A DNA stretch of 64,000 bases from Lithodes maja. Taxonomy: Eukaryota; Arthropoda; Malacostraca; Decapoda; Lithodidae. The stretch's first letter is position 1. Each line of letters begins with the position of its first letter. The position numbers and the translations under genes were made by a program. The stretch covers positions 124,001-188,000 of the forward strand of contig JBAKBP010000195.1 in assembly GCA_037953745.1 (NCBI GenBank), given 5' to 3'. Positions 41,558-50,410 of the stretch are shown piece by piece. The notes beneath the pieces were generated by a model, which was not told the DNA's origin, searched no databases, and was given only the letters and a program-made list of their open reading frames with translations.

Positions 41558-43648
41558 CTAAACTCTATAGCCATCTGTCATGACACCTCTCTCAAGATCA
41601 TAGCTTCTCTCAAAGAGAAAAGTCTTAAGTTGTCTCTTGAAGCATTCAACAGAACTCAGTTGTCTCATGGACAGCGGCAACCTGTTATACAACCTCGGAG
41701 CCATGTAGGAAAATGACCTCTCAAAAAAAGAAGACTGCTGGAAAGCCCTTGGTTCATCAAGACGAAAAGGGTCATTGTCATGACGCACAACTACACCATG
41801 GTGTGCCGGTGGGCGCCTGAGCAGCTCCGCAAGGTACCTAGGCTCACCAAATTTGAGAACCTTAAAAGTCACCAAACACAACTTAAATTCTATTCTTGCT
41901 CTTACTGGCAGCCAGTGCAGTTCTATGTGAAGAGATGTAGTAGGAGTTCTAGGTGGAACACCAAAAATTAGTCTTGCGGCCCTGTTAAGAACAGACTGAA
42001 CTTTCTTCAAAATATAATTTGGAAGACCCACCAACAGGGCATTGCAATAATCAACACGAGAGAAGACCAATGAGTGAACCAACGTCAGGAGGCAACGTCT
42101 GGTTATAAACAGCTTCACCAAATAGAGATTTCTGATGTGCAAGTAACAACTTTTAACTATCTGGTTTACATGCTCTTTGAAATCTAATCGGGAGTTCACA
42201 TATACACCCAGATTTCGAACAGAGTTGGCCGGTCGCAGCTGAGATCCACCCACATTGATGGAGAGGGCACCTACTATATCATCAGCTCTTCTATTTCCTC
42301 GGATGATGAGAATATCAGTTTTACCATCATTTAGTTTAAGTTTTCTCGCTCTCATCCACTTCTTGATATCAGACATCAACAATTCCATCTTACTCCGTAT
42401 ATCAACTATATTTGTGATTCTCACATAAATCTGGGTGTCATCTGCATAAAAGTGAAAGGTGACATTATGTGCACGAAGCAGAAGAGACAAACTGCTAATA
42501 TAAATTATAAATAGGATAGGACCTAAAACTGATCCCTGCGGAACACCATACTGCAGGGGTGTCGAGTCCAAGACCACTTGATTTACCATCACACTCTGGG
42601 ATCTACCTGACAAGTACGACCCAAGAAGCAAGAGAGCGGAGTCACGCACACCACAATCATAAAGATCACTCAATAACAACTCGTGATCCACTGTGTCAAA
42701 AGCCGCAGAGAGATCAAGCAAGACCAATAGTGAGGCCACACCATTGCAAATGTTCTCAACTAGATCATTATGTACTCTAATCAATGCTGTTTCAGTTGAA
42801 TGATGCTGTCGGTAAGCAGACTGAAAAATTGGGATAGTTTCATTCTGCTGAAGTAGTGGTTGTAATTGGTCAAGTATTGCACGCTCTAATATCTTTGATA
42901 TGAAGGACAGGTTGGAGACAGGACGATAGTTCAACATGTTCTCAACATCAAGTCCAGGCTTCTTTAGAGTAGGTCGGAGTAGTGCATGCTTTTCAGAATG
43001 TGGGAAGCTACCTTCAGAGAAGCACTTATTAATTATTTTGGAAATAAACTCAACTGTGTGATCATAGACTCTTGGTAGCTTGGAAACATTTATGGGATCC
43101 AACGGGCAAAATGTTTTATTGAGGTTTCTTATGTAGGATGAGATCATGTCCACCTCTACTGAGTGAAAGGATGAGAGGACATTATTAGGAATGTGTCGGG
43201 GTTGGGGTACAACTGAAAGTTCTTCACCAACAGAAGCATCATCCAGTTCCTGTCTTATGCGAGTTATCTTGCCAGCAAAAAATGCCACAAAGTTGGCAGC
43301 CAACTCGGCATCGGGTACAGAAGGTCTTAAGCTGACTCTTGTTTTTCCAAGTAAACTGTTTACAATTGAAGCCAACCTCCTCTGGTCGTTACCACACGAG
43401 TCAACTTTTCCCTGATAATACACTTTCTTTTCATCTTTGATTTTGTGGACCACAGCTCTTCTGGCTGACAGATATTGCAACCATGTAGAGTCTGTTTTAT
43501 TTTTCTGCCATTCACGTTCAGCTCTTCTACGCGCTCTTCTAAGAAATTTAACTTGAGTGCTATACCAGGGTGAATCATCTCGTACTATGATTTTCTTCTC
43601 TACTTCTGGACAGTGATGATCGAACACTAATTTAAGTGCATTTCCATG
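41558..43648 (-). pseudogene. D2 ORF2, reverse transcriptase part (about 700 codons open)
   Basis: Open frame from the MITE junction to the stop at 41558. After a linker (DSPWYSTQVKFLRRARRRAE) come RT fingers (NYRPVSNLSFISKILERAIL), motif A (VLLDLSAAFDTVDHELLL), motif B (QYGVPQGSVLGPILFIIYIS), motif C (FYADD, catalytic Asp pair near 42437-42442), then LNDGKTDILIIRGNRR and a C-terminal HWLPVRARIEFKLCLVTFK. The DLSAAFDTVDH wording and LHWLPV tail are those of the CR1/L2/Rex1 superclade. The frame's first residues derive from the MITE, and the rest of ORF2 lies beyond it. Confidence 0.85.
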
Positions 43649-43650
43649 TA

Positions 43651-43967
43651 CAGTAGGGTCCCGCATAAAACGTGTTCGCATAAAACGAGTCTCGATTAAA
43701 ACGACCGACCTAAAATATTAATATTTAATTTTCGTACGAAATATCGTCGCTTTGTACGAAATATAGTTCGCTTTGTACGAAATATCGTCGCTTTGTATGA
43801 AATATCGTTCGCTTTGTATGAAATATCGTTCGCTTTGTACGAAAATTTTCGCTTACAGTGAACATTGACGATATTGCGCCACCAAAATGCCGTGTTCACA
43901 TAAAACGAAATCGCATAAAACGCCCCCGTTTATCGACCATAAACTCGTTTTATGTGAGACCCTACTG
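43651..43967. mobile_element. pogo/Tigger-type MITE in D2
   Basis: Inverted ends CAGTAGGGTCCCGCATAAAA and, inverted, TTTTATGTGAGACCCTACTG. Target TA at 43649-43650, with the right copy changed to GA (43968-43969). D1 at 1306-1320 shows the empty site. 317 bp with an internal array of about five 19-22-bp units of the type TACGAAATATCGTCGCTTTG (43735-43850). Non-coding. Confidence 0.9.
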
Positions 43968-44487
43968 GACCTCCACCAGCTCATCTGAAGTAAGGTTGGA
44001 AGTATCAATACTTCCCAAGTACTGTTTTACTTCACTGCTAGCCAAATTTAGGTCTGCATTTTTATAATTTCTAAATCTGATTACTTTTTCATGTGTGAGT
44101 GGCTTAGGGAAATCAAAGCTGAAAGTAATCAAAGCATGATCAGAGGTATTAGGGTCAGCATTCTCAACATCGACATCCAGAACACCACCACAACCCACAG
44201 GAGAGAAAACCAAGTCAAGGGTGTGTCCTAAGATATGAGTTGGTTTACAAAATTGTTCTGATCAGTCAACTCAAGGAACTCAGGAGAGAATGGCTTCAGA
44301 TGAGGGCTGTCAACCCAGTAATTAAAATCTCCACATATCAAAAGTTTTCCGGTTTTAGCAGAAAATTCCTCGAGAAACTGCCCAAACTCTTCCATAAAAC
44401 CCCTATCTGTGCCACGATGGCCAGGCCTATAGACAACTGCCATTCTTAGAATTTGTTGATGGAGTTTTATTTCCACTTCCAACAGTT

Positions 44488-44674
44488 ACCCCTGGGGGTC
44501 AGGGAATAGAATATGCCCCACGTGCCTTCTGCGTGTCGTAAGAGGCGACTAAAGAGGTTGGGTCGGTGGGCTTGCGACCCCCACCCGGAAAAAAATATCT
44601 AAGCAAAAAAAAACGAACGAACAGCCTCGGATGCGGACGGAACCAACGTTGACGAACCACGACCGACTAAGGAC
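44488..44674 (+). promoter_or_regulatory. A4 5' leader with nested helices
   Basis: Pairings read by eye: TGGGGGTC (44493-44500) with GACCCCCA (44576-44583); GCCCCAC (44515-44521) with GTGGGC (44566-44571), one bulge; GTCG (44535-44538) with CGAC (44546-44549). In A5 the outer helix keeps pairing through a U-G pair (TGGGGGTT). Followed by A-rich sequence. It could hold an internal promoter or a structured RNA; no known ribozyme core was matched. Confidence 0.5.
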
Positions 44675-47600
44675 ATGCCTTCGGACATTCTGAGAATGGC
44701 GACATGGAATGTTAGTGGCATGAATGATGGCACAAAAGAGAGAGAGGTTCTGGAAGTGTTAGTGAATGCCAGGCTGGATGTATGTGGAATGACAGAGACC
44801 AAATGGAAAGGTTCAGATGTGAGAGAGTGGGAGTGTGGAATAGGTGTGTGTGCTGGAGTGAGTGAAGGAATAGCGAGAGAAGGTGCATGTTTGTTTGTAA
44901 GTAGCAAATGGAAGGAATGTGTAAGAGAGTATGGGTCTGTGGGTTCAAGGATTGTGTGGGTGAGAATGAAAGTAGGAATACAAACGTGGGTGATTGTATG
45001 CGTGTATGCCCCGACAGAGGATATACTTGAAAGAAAGAAAGAGGAGGTCTGGATGAATGTGGAGGCGTGCCTGGAGAAGTTTGACAAGAACGAAAGAATA
45101 TTTCTGATTGGGGATATGAATGGTAAGGTGGGTGATAGGAAAGTTGAGGGAGTGGTGGGAGGGTGGGGGGTACCATCAGAGGTGAATGGGAATGGTAGTG
45201 CACTTGTGGACGTATGTGTGGGGAGGAGGCTGTGGATAGCCAACACCTTCTTCCGACACAGAATGATCCACAGGTACACATGGAAATGGATGTTGACAAT
45301 GAAGGATAAGACAGTGGTGGAACGAAAGTCATTGATTGATTATGTATGTGTGGATGAACGAATGAAGAAATCTGTGATGGATGCTAGGGTGTATAGGGGT
45401 ATTGGAGGGGGTCTGTCTGATCATTATGTAGTGGTAGCTAAGGTTAGGATACAAAAGAAGTGGGTGAGGAGAGCGGGAGGGAGGCGAGAGGAGGGTGGAA
45501 TGGTGAGGAGGGTGGAGAGGTTGCAGGAGGAGGAAGTCAGGGAGGAGTACAGGAGAGCAGTGGAAAGACGACTAGGTGGGTTCGACCTGGAAGTTATGGA
45601 GGAAGTGGAGGAGATGAGCAAGGTGTTTAAGGATGAGATCTGTGCAGCATGTGAGGAGGTGTGTGGAGTGAGGAGAAGAGGGAGGGGAGTGAAAGGTACA
45701 GCATGGTGGACAGAAGAGGTAAGAATAGCTGTGGAAGAAAAGAAGAAAGCATATAGAGAGTGGTTGGGTAGTAGAGGGAATGAAGATTCCGAGAGACAGA
45801 AACGAGCGAGGTACGTGGAGAGTAAGAGGGTGGTGAAGAGAGTAGTGAAGGAAAGTAAGAGAAGAGTAGATGAGGAATTTGGAAGGAATCTGAGTGTAAA
45901 ATGGAGGGAGAGTAAGAAACTGTTCTGGAAAGAAGTCAAGAAAGTTAGGGAAGGTAGCAAGGGAAACAGTAAGGGTGTGAAAGATAAGAATGGGAGAATG
46001 CTAGCCGAGAAGCAAGAGAGAGTCGAAAGATGGAGGGAGTACTTCAGTGAGTTGCTAAATGAAAGGAATGAAGAGCCAGCAAACATAGCTGGATATGGTA
46101 TGGGAGGGAGAAGAAGAGAAGTAGTGGAGGAGGAGGTGGGGATCAGGAGGTCAGAAGTGTGGGAAGCCATGAAAAGAGTGAAGTTGGGGAAAGCACCAGG
46201 AACAGATGGAGTGTGTGGGGAAATGTTGAGGTATGGTGGTGAGATAGTGATAGAATGGGTATGGAAAATGTGCAAACTAGCATGGGAGAAGGGGAGTGCA
46301 CCCGATGACTGGAAGACTGGCATAATAGTCCCCCTATATAAGGGCAAAGGGGAAAGAGGAGTGTGTGGTAACCACCGAGGAATATGTCTTCTAAGCGTAG
46401 TAGGGAAGGTATACAGTAGGGTAGTGATTGAGAGAGTGAGAGTGAGAACGGAGAAATGGATAGGCGACGAGCAGGGAGGCTTTAGGAAGGGAAGAGGATG
46501 TGTAGATCAGATTTTTACCCTGAATTGTGTTGTGGAGAAGTATCTGGAGAAGAAACAAAAGGTGTATGTTGCCTTTATGGACTTGGAGAAGGCCTATGAC
46601 AGAGTGGATAGAGAAGGTTTGTGGAAAGTACTTAGAATATACGGAGTAGAGGGCAAGTTGCTGAAAGCAGTGAAGAGCATGTATGAGGGTGCAAAGGCGG
46701 CAGTACGTGTGGAGAGTGAGCAGAGCGAGTTCTTTGACCTGAATGTTGGTTTGAAACAGGGGTGTGTGATGTCCCCGTGGTTGTTTACTGTATATATGGA
46801 TGGAGTTATGAAAGAAATACTATCAAGAGCAGTGGATGTTGGTGTATCGCTGAAAAGGGAGGGAATTGAGTGGAAGCTACCTATACTGCTGTTTGCAGAT
46901 GATACAGTTCTGATGAGTGATAATGAATGGGAGTTGCAGGGTCTGGTAAATGAGTTTGGAACAGTGTGCGAAAAACGGAATTTGAAGGTAAATACGGGGA
47001 AGAGCAAGGTTATGGTCTTCGAAAGGGGTGAAGTCACAGAGTGTGAGGTGAAGCTGAACGGTCAGGCTATGGAGATCGTCAACTCTTTTAAGTATCTGGG
47101 CAGTGTGTTGAGTAAAGATGGGACTATGGATGAAGAGGTGCGAGAGAGGGTACAACAGGGGAAGAGGGTTGTAGGAACGCTAAAAGCAGTAACAAGAAAT
47201 AGGGTGGTCAGTATGGAAGTGAAGAAGTCCTTGCATGACAGTGTGGTAATCCCGACACTGACGTACGGAAGCGAAGCATGGACGTTGGTTGAAAGACTCA
47301 GACCAAGAGTGAGAGCAGTGGAAATGAATTACTTAAGGAGTGCGTGCGGAATTACATGGAGGGATAGACAGACTAATGAGGAAGTAAGAAGGAGGTGTGG
47401 TGTGGAGGTAGATGTGCTGGAAAGTGTGAAAAGGAACAACTTGAGATGGTTCGGCCATATGGAACGTATGGAAAGCGAGAGAATGACTAAGAGGGTGTAC
47501 GAGAGCGAGGTGGAGGGACAGAGGGGGAGAGGTAGACCGAATATGAGGTGGAAGGATGGAGTGAGGAACTACATGAATGAAGGCGGTGCTGGTTGGGGGG

Positions 47601-47686
47601 AGGGGCGTCGACTGACTGGGGACAGAGGTGCATGGGGGCGGTTCGTTCGTGGCCACCCCTTCGGGGATCACGGCGTCAGGCAATAG
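44675..47686 (+). CDS. A4 APE endonuclease / reverse transcriptase, intact (1003 aa)
   Basis: The single protein nicks target DNA and reverse transcribes the element RNA. The APE domain starts at MATWNVSGMND (about residue 8); visible active-site blocks are GMTETKW (about 38-44), YAPTED (about 111), GDMNGK (D147, N149), DYVC, and SDH (248-250). A highly basic/acidic linker follows (about 255-480). RT: GKAPGTDG, LYKGKGERGVCGNHRGICLL, AFMDLEKAYDRVD, QGCVMSPWLFTVYMDGVM, FADDT (740-744), LGSVLSKDG. C-terminus: LRWFGHMERM and RGRGRPNMRWKDG, ending GDHGVRQ. I place it near the RTE-like single-ORF LINEs (inference). The stop TAG at 47684-47686 is the first unit of the tail. ATG at 44675 is the first in frame after the leader. 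Confidence 0.92.
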   Translation: MPSDILRMATWNVSGMNDGTKEREVLEVLVNARLDVCGMTETKWKGSDVREWECGIGVCAGVSEGIAREGACLFVSSKWKECVREYGSVGSRIVWVRMKVGIQTWVIVCVYAPTEDILERKKEEVWMNVEACLEKFDKNERIFLIGDMNGKVGDRKVEGVVGGWGVPSEVNGNGSALVDVCVGRRLWIANTFFRHRMIHRYTWKWMLTMKDKTVVERKSLIDYVCVDERMKKSVMDARVYRGIGGGLSDHYVVVAKVRIQKKWVRRAGGRREEGGMVRRVERLQEEEVREEYRRAVERRLGGFDLEVMEEVEEMSKVFKDEICAACEEVCGVRRRGRGVKGTAWWTEEVRIAVEEKKKAYREWLGSRGNEDSERQKRARYVESKRVVKRVVKESKRRVDEEFGRNLSVKWRESKKLFWKEVKKVREGSKGNSKGVKDKNGRMLAEKQERVERWREYFSELLNERNEEPANIAGYGMGGRRREVVEEEVGIRRSEVWEAMKRVKLGKAPGTDGVCGEMLRYGGEIVIEWVWKMCKLAWEKGSAPDDWKTGIIVPLYKGKGERGVCGNHRGICLLSVVGKVYSRVVIERVRVRTEKWIGDEQGGFRKGRGCVDQIFTLNCVVEKYLEKKQKVYVAFMDLEKAYDRVDREGLWKVLRIYGVEGKLLKAVKSMYEGAKAAVRVESEQSEFFDLNVGLKQGCVMSPWLFTVYMDGVMKEILSRAVDVGVSLKREGIEWKLPILLFADDTVLMSDNEWELQGLVNEFGTVCEKRNLKVNTGKSKVMVFERGEVTECEVKLNGQAMEIVNSFKYLGSVLSKDGTMDEEVRERVQQGKRVVGTLKAVTRNRVVSMEVKKSLHDSVVIPTLTYGSEAWTLVERLRPRVRAVEMNYLRSACGITWRDRQTNEEVRRRCGVEVDVLESVKRNNLRWFGHMERMESERMTKRVYESEVEGQRGRGRPNMRWKDGVRNYMNEGGAGWGEGRRLTGDRGAWGRFVRGHPFGDHGVRQ

Positions 47687-48425
47687 ATAGATAGATAGAA
47701 CAGTTCATAATAAAGAGGGGCTGGGTTATGGCTTATTTGCAAGATATTCACCAGAGATGTGGAGTAGACAACTGCCACTCCACCACCCGGATGATCTCCC
47801 CTAGGCCTAGGAACATTTATTATGGAATGGGTTTTAGGCAATGCCGCCTGGATAATATTCAGATCTGACTCGAACAACCAGGTCTCAGTGAGACATAATA
47901 CATCAAGGTTACGTTCATCCAAGATCTCGCAAATATGATCCATTTTGTTACGCAAGGAACGAACATTCAACAGACCCAGTTTCAACCGGCTCCCATGTGC
48001 ATTTTTCAGTTTTTTGAACCTACAAAATTGGTGTTCTCAATAACTTTATTTCTCTGAGCTGTCATTAAAGGACAATTTCTACTTGAGGCGAAATGATTTG
48101 GCGGCTCCGTAACTGATGTGGAGCTCATACAATTTATACATTTGGGGGAAGTCTTGTCCAGTCCTCAACAGTCCTCCGAGCTGTCAACACCTCGCAGCTG
48201 CTCTCCGATAATGAGTTACCTTGTGTGAAGTTGATAGGAGTGTCTAAGTGTTGTCCCGGAAATTTATATGTGCATTTCAATAAGTAATTAGGTGTTTTAT
48301 GAGCAATTCAGATGTAATTGGATATTCCAAGTAATTGAAAATATGGATTAAGTAAAACAGTTCCTGGAGTGAGATGGGATAGTGGGGCGATTGTTGTTTT
48401 TAGGCTGGCAGACGACCACCTCGCG

Positions 48426-49538
48426 ATGGCGGGAAGGCGTGAAAGCCTAGCTGGGGATGAGGAGGAATATGAATTTGAAGGCTTTATCACCGAGGACAAG
48501 GATGATCAGTTGGCAAGTATGAAAAAACAATTAATGGGTCTTGTGAGATGGAGGGGAGTGATGGAAAATTGGAGGAAGGAGTTAGGGGCTAAAGTAGAAG
48601 TTTTGTCCGATATGTGTGGCGTTACTAGCGGGGTGGATAGGCCTAGGCCAGTAAGTGACAGCCTAGCGGCAGTGATGGCCAGAGTAGACGAGTTAGCGTC
48701 GGAAAATGTGGCACTCAAGGCTCAGCTTAAGGAATATGAGGGCCACCTGAGTGAGGAAGTAAAAGGAATTAGTGAGGTAAAAAATGAGTGGACAAGGGTA
48801 GAAAGTGCCACGATGGTAGCCCTTGAAGAAATTGTGAAGGAGCAGAAGGAAGAGAGAGAAAAGGAAAAGAAAGAGTTTGAAAAAAATGTAGTGCAAGTTT
48901 TAAAGAAGAAAGAGAAGGTAGTGAGAGAGACAATAGATAGAGGTAAGTGTGTAGTAATCTTTGGAGATGTGGAAGAGCACCTGGCAGATATGAAGGTAAG
49001 AAAGGAAAGGGATGTTGTGAAAGTCAAGGGGATACTGGATTACTTAGACGAGGGTTATGGATGGGTAAAAGAACTGGAGGAGGTGAGAAGGTTAGGAATA
49101 TATAAGAAGGGCGAGATGAGACCACTAAGAGTGGAACTAAAGTTTAGATCAACAGCAGAAGCAGTAGCCAATGTGAGCTGGAAATTAAATTCGTCAGAGC
49201 TGAATCATATAAGGGTAAAAAAGGACCTAAGTGTAGAAGAACGAGAACAGTTAAGGGAACTCCAAGCTAAGGCTGATGAAGAGAATGGAAAGTTGTCTGA
49301 AGAGCAAAAGAAGAAATTTTTTTGGAGAATAAGGGAAGGGCAAGTAAGGAAGTGGTACATCAGGAGCCACCAAGAACCGAAAGTAAGAGGAGTGATAGGG
49401 AAAGAGACAGAGAGACAAGTACGAAGTCAAAGCAAGGAGACGGAGCGAGAGATAATGCAGGGAGCAGGGGACCGGAGAGAGAGCCAGGATGTGGTGGAGA
49501 GGGTGGAACAGAGGGAGAGAGAGGGGGGAGGAGAATAG
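48426..49538 (+). CDS. B1 ORF1, coiled-coil protein with L1-like C-terminal domain (370 aa)
   Basis: Start chosen at MAGRRESLAGDEEEYEFEGF, the first ATG, which also aligns with D2 ORF1. N-terminal block (to about residue 40), then a long coiled coil (about 80-170: AQLKEYEGHLSEEVKG, EKEKKEFEKNVVQVLKKKEK), then a C-terminal domain (GKCVVIFGDVEEH, RRLGIYKKGEMRPLRVELKF, IRVKKDLSVEEREQLRE, EEQKKKFFWRIREGQVRKWY) shared with F ORF1. No zinc knuckle. Residues 1-170 are very similar to D2 ORF1 and the rest is not. ORF2 starts 36 nt after its stop. Confidence 0.8.
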   Translation: MAGRRESLAGDEEEYEFEGFITEDKDDQLASMKKQLMGLVRWRGVMENWRKELGAKVEVLSDMCGVTSGVDRPRPVSDSLAAVMARVDELASENVALKAQLKEYEGHLSEEVKGISEVKNEWTRVESATMVALEEIVKEQKEEREKEKKEFEKNVVQVLKKKEKVVRETIDRGKCVVIFGDVEEHLADMKVRKERDVVKVKGILDYLDEGYGWVKELEEVRRLGIYKKGEMRPLRVELKFRSTAEAVANVSWKLNSSELNHIRVKKDLSVEEREQLRELQAKADEENGKLSEEQKKKFFWRIREGQVRKWYIRSHQEPKVRGVIGKETERQVRSQSKETEREIMQGAGDRRESQDVVERVEQREREGGGE

Positions 49539-49574
49539 AATTAGTGGGGGAGGTGGAACTGGGTCAGGGAAGGG

Positions 49575-50410
49575 ATGGAGGAGGAGGTGAACCTGGTAGG
49601 AGGCAGAGAGGGAAGAGAAACAAAGGAGGTGGATTCAAATATACTGTGCTACTACACTAATATAGATGGAATAAATAGTAAAAAGGTAGAGTTAGATAAT
49701 ATATTAAGAAAAGATCAACCACAGATAGTCTGTTTGACAGAGACAAAGCTGAACCAGGACTTTGACAGCAACATAGTGTTTAGTGAAGGATATAATATAT
49801 GGAGAAATGATAGAAAGGGTAAAAGGGGAGGTGGAGTGGCAGTATTAGTTAAGAACCCTATGACAGCAAAGCACGTGGAGTTAAATAATGACAAGGCAGA
49901 AATAATGGCAGTTGAACTCAATGATATAGAAGGAAAAAAGCTAGACATAGCAGTAGCTTACATGCCACCAAAGACCAGAGCATGGAGGGAGTTGGAGTTT
50001 GAGGAGATGGTAGAGGATATGATTCAGTCGTTGAGAAGATTGCTTTTAAGGAAGAATCGATTGATCTTGGTAGGAGATTTCAACTGTAGTGAGGTTGATT
50101 GGGAATCGGGAGATGCAGGGCCAAATCAGAGATCTTGGGGAAGTCGGCTAGTGGAGTTGGTTACGGAAAATGTACTTGCACAACATGTGAAGGAAAATAC
50201 AAGAATGAGGGGTAATAACGAACCTTCTAAACTCGATCTGATTTTTACAAAAGATCCTCACGAAATTAGTGATATAAACTATCTATGTCCTGTAGGTAAA
50301 AGTGATCACCTATTACTAAAATGGAAGTTGACCTCGAGTAATGCCAATAGATTAGACAATAGCTACATAAATGACAGATTAAATTATAGTAAAGCTGATT
50401 ATGTATCCTT
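49575..50410 (+). CDS. B1 ORF2, APE endonuclease part (before A5)
   Basis: Starts at the ATG 49575 and reads YYTNIDGINSKKVELDNILR, IVCLTETKLNQDFDSNIVFS, GGGVAVLVKNP, VAYMPPKTRAWRE, LVGDFNCSEVDWESG, KLDLIFTKD and CPVGKSDHLLLKW, a complete APE endonuclease signature. A5 interrupts at 50411, within codons reading DYVSL. No disabling change was seen upstream of the insertion. Confidence 0.85.

Larger units (their letters stand above)
44488..47698 (+). mobile_element. LINE family A, copy A4 (complete, 3211 bp)
   Basis: Flanked by a perfect 7-bp duplication AACAGTT (44481-44487 and 47699-47705); D1 at 1839-1845 shows the single site. The 5' terminus ACCCCTGGGGGT is shared with A5, so it is the true 5' end. 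The leader is 187 bp, there is one 1003-codon ORF, and the (TAGA)n tail follows with no 3' untranslated region. Confidence 0.97.
43970..47985 (-). pseudogene. D2 ORF2, endonuclease part, split by A4
   Basis: Pieces: 47985-47706 (LGLLNVRSLRNKMDH, VLCLTETWL, GGVAVVY), 44480-44228 (AVVYRPGHRG, LICGDFNYWVDSPH) and 44213-43970 (NTSDHALITFSFDFP). They give the APE signature ending in SDHALI. D2 lacks 13 bp near 44242 present in D1 (about 1584-1600), a frameshift between short repeats of GTTGG. Dead even without its insertions. Confidence 0.8.

Noticed and set aside
44488..44583. HDV-like or hammerhead ribozyme at the A 5' end
   Set aside because: The helices I can draw are nested, not the HDV double pseudoknot, and no CTGATGA/GAAA core is present; kept only as a structured leader.
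45424..46347. Long antisense ORFs inside every family A copy (up to 307 aa, Ser/Leu/Pro-rich)
   Set aside because: They lie opposite the RT frame, recur only because the sense strand is purine-rich and lacks complementary stops, and have no domain.
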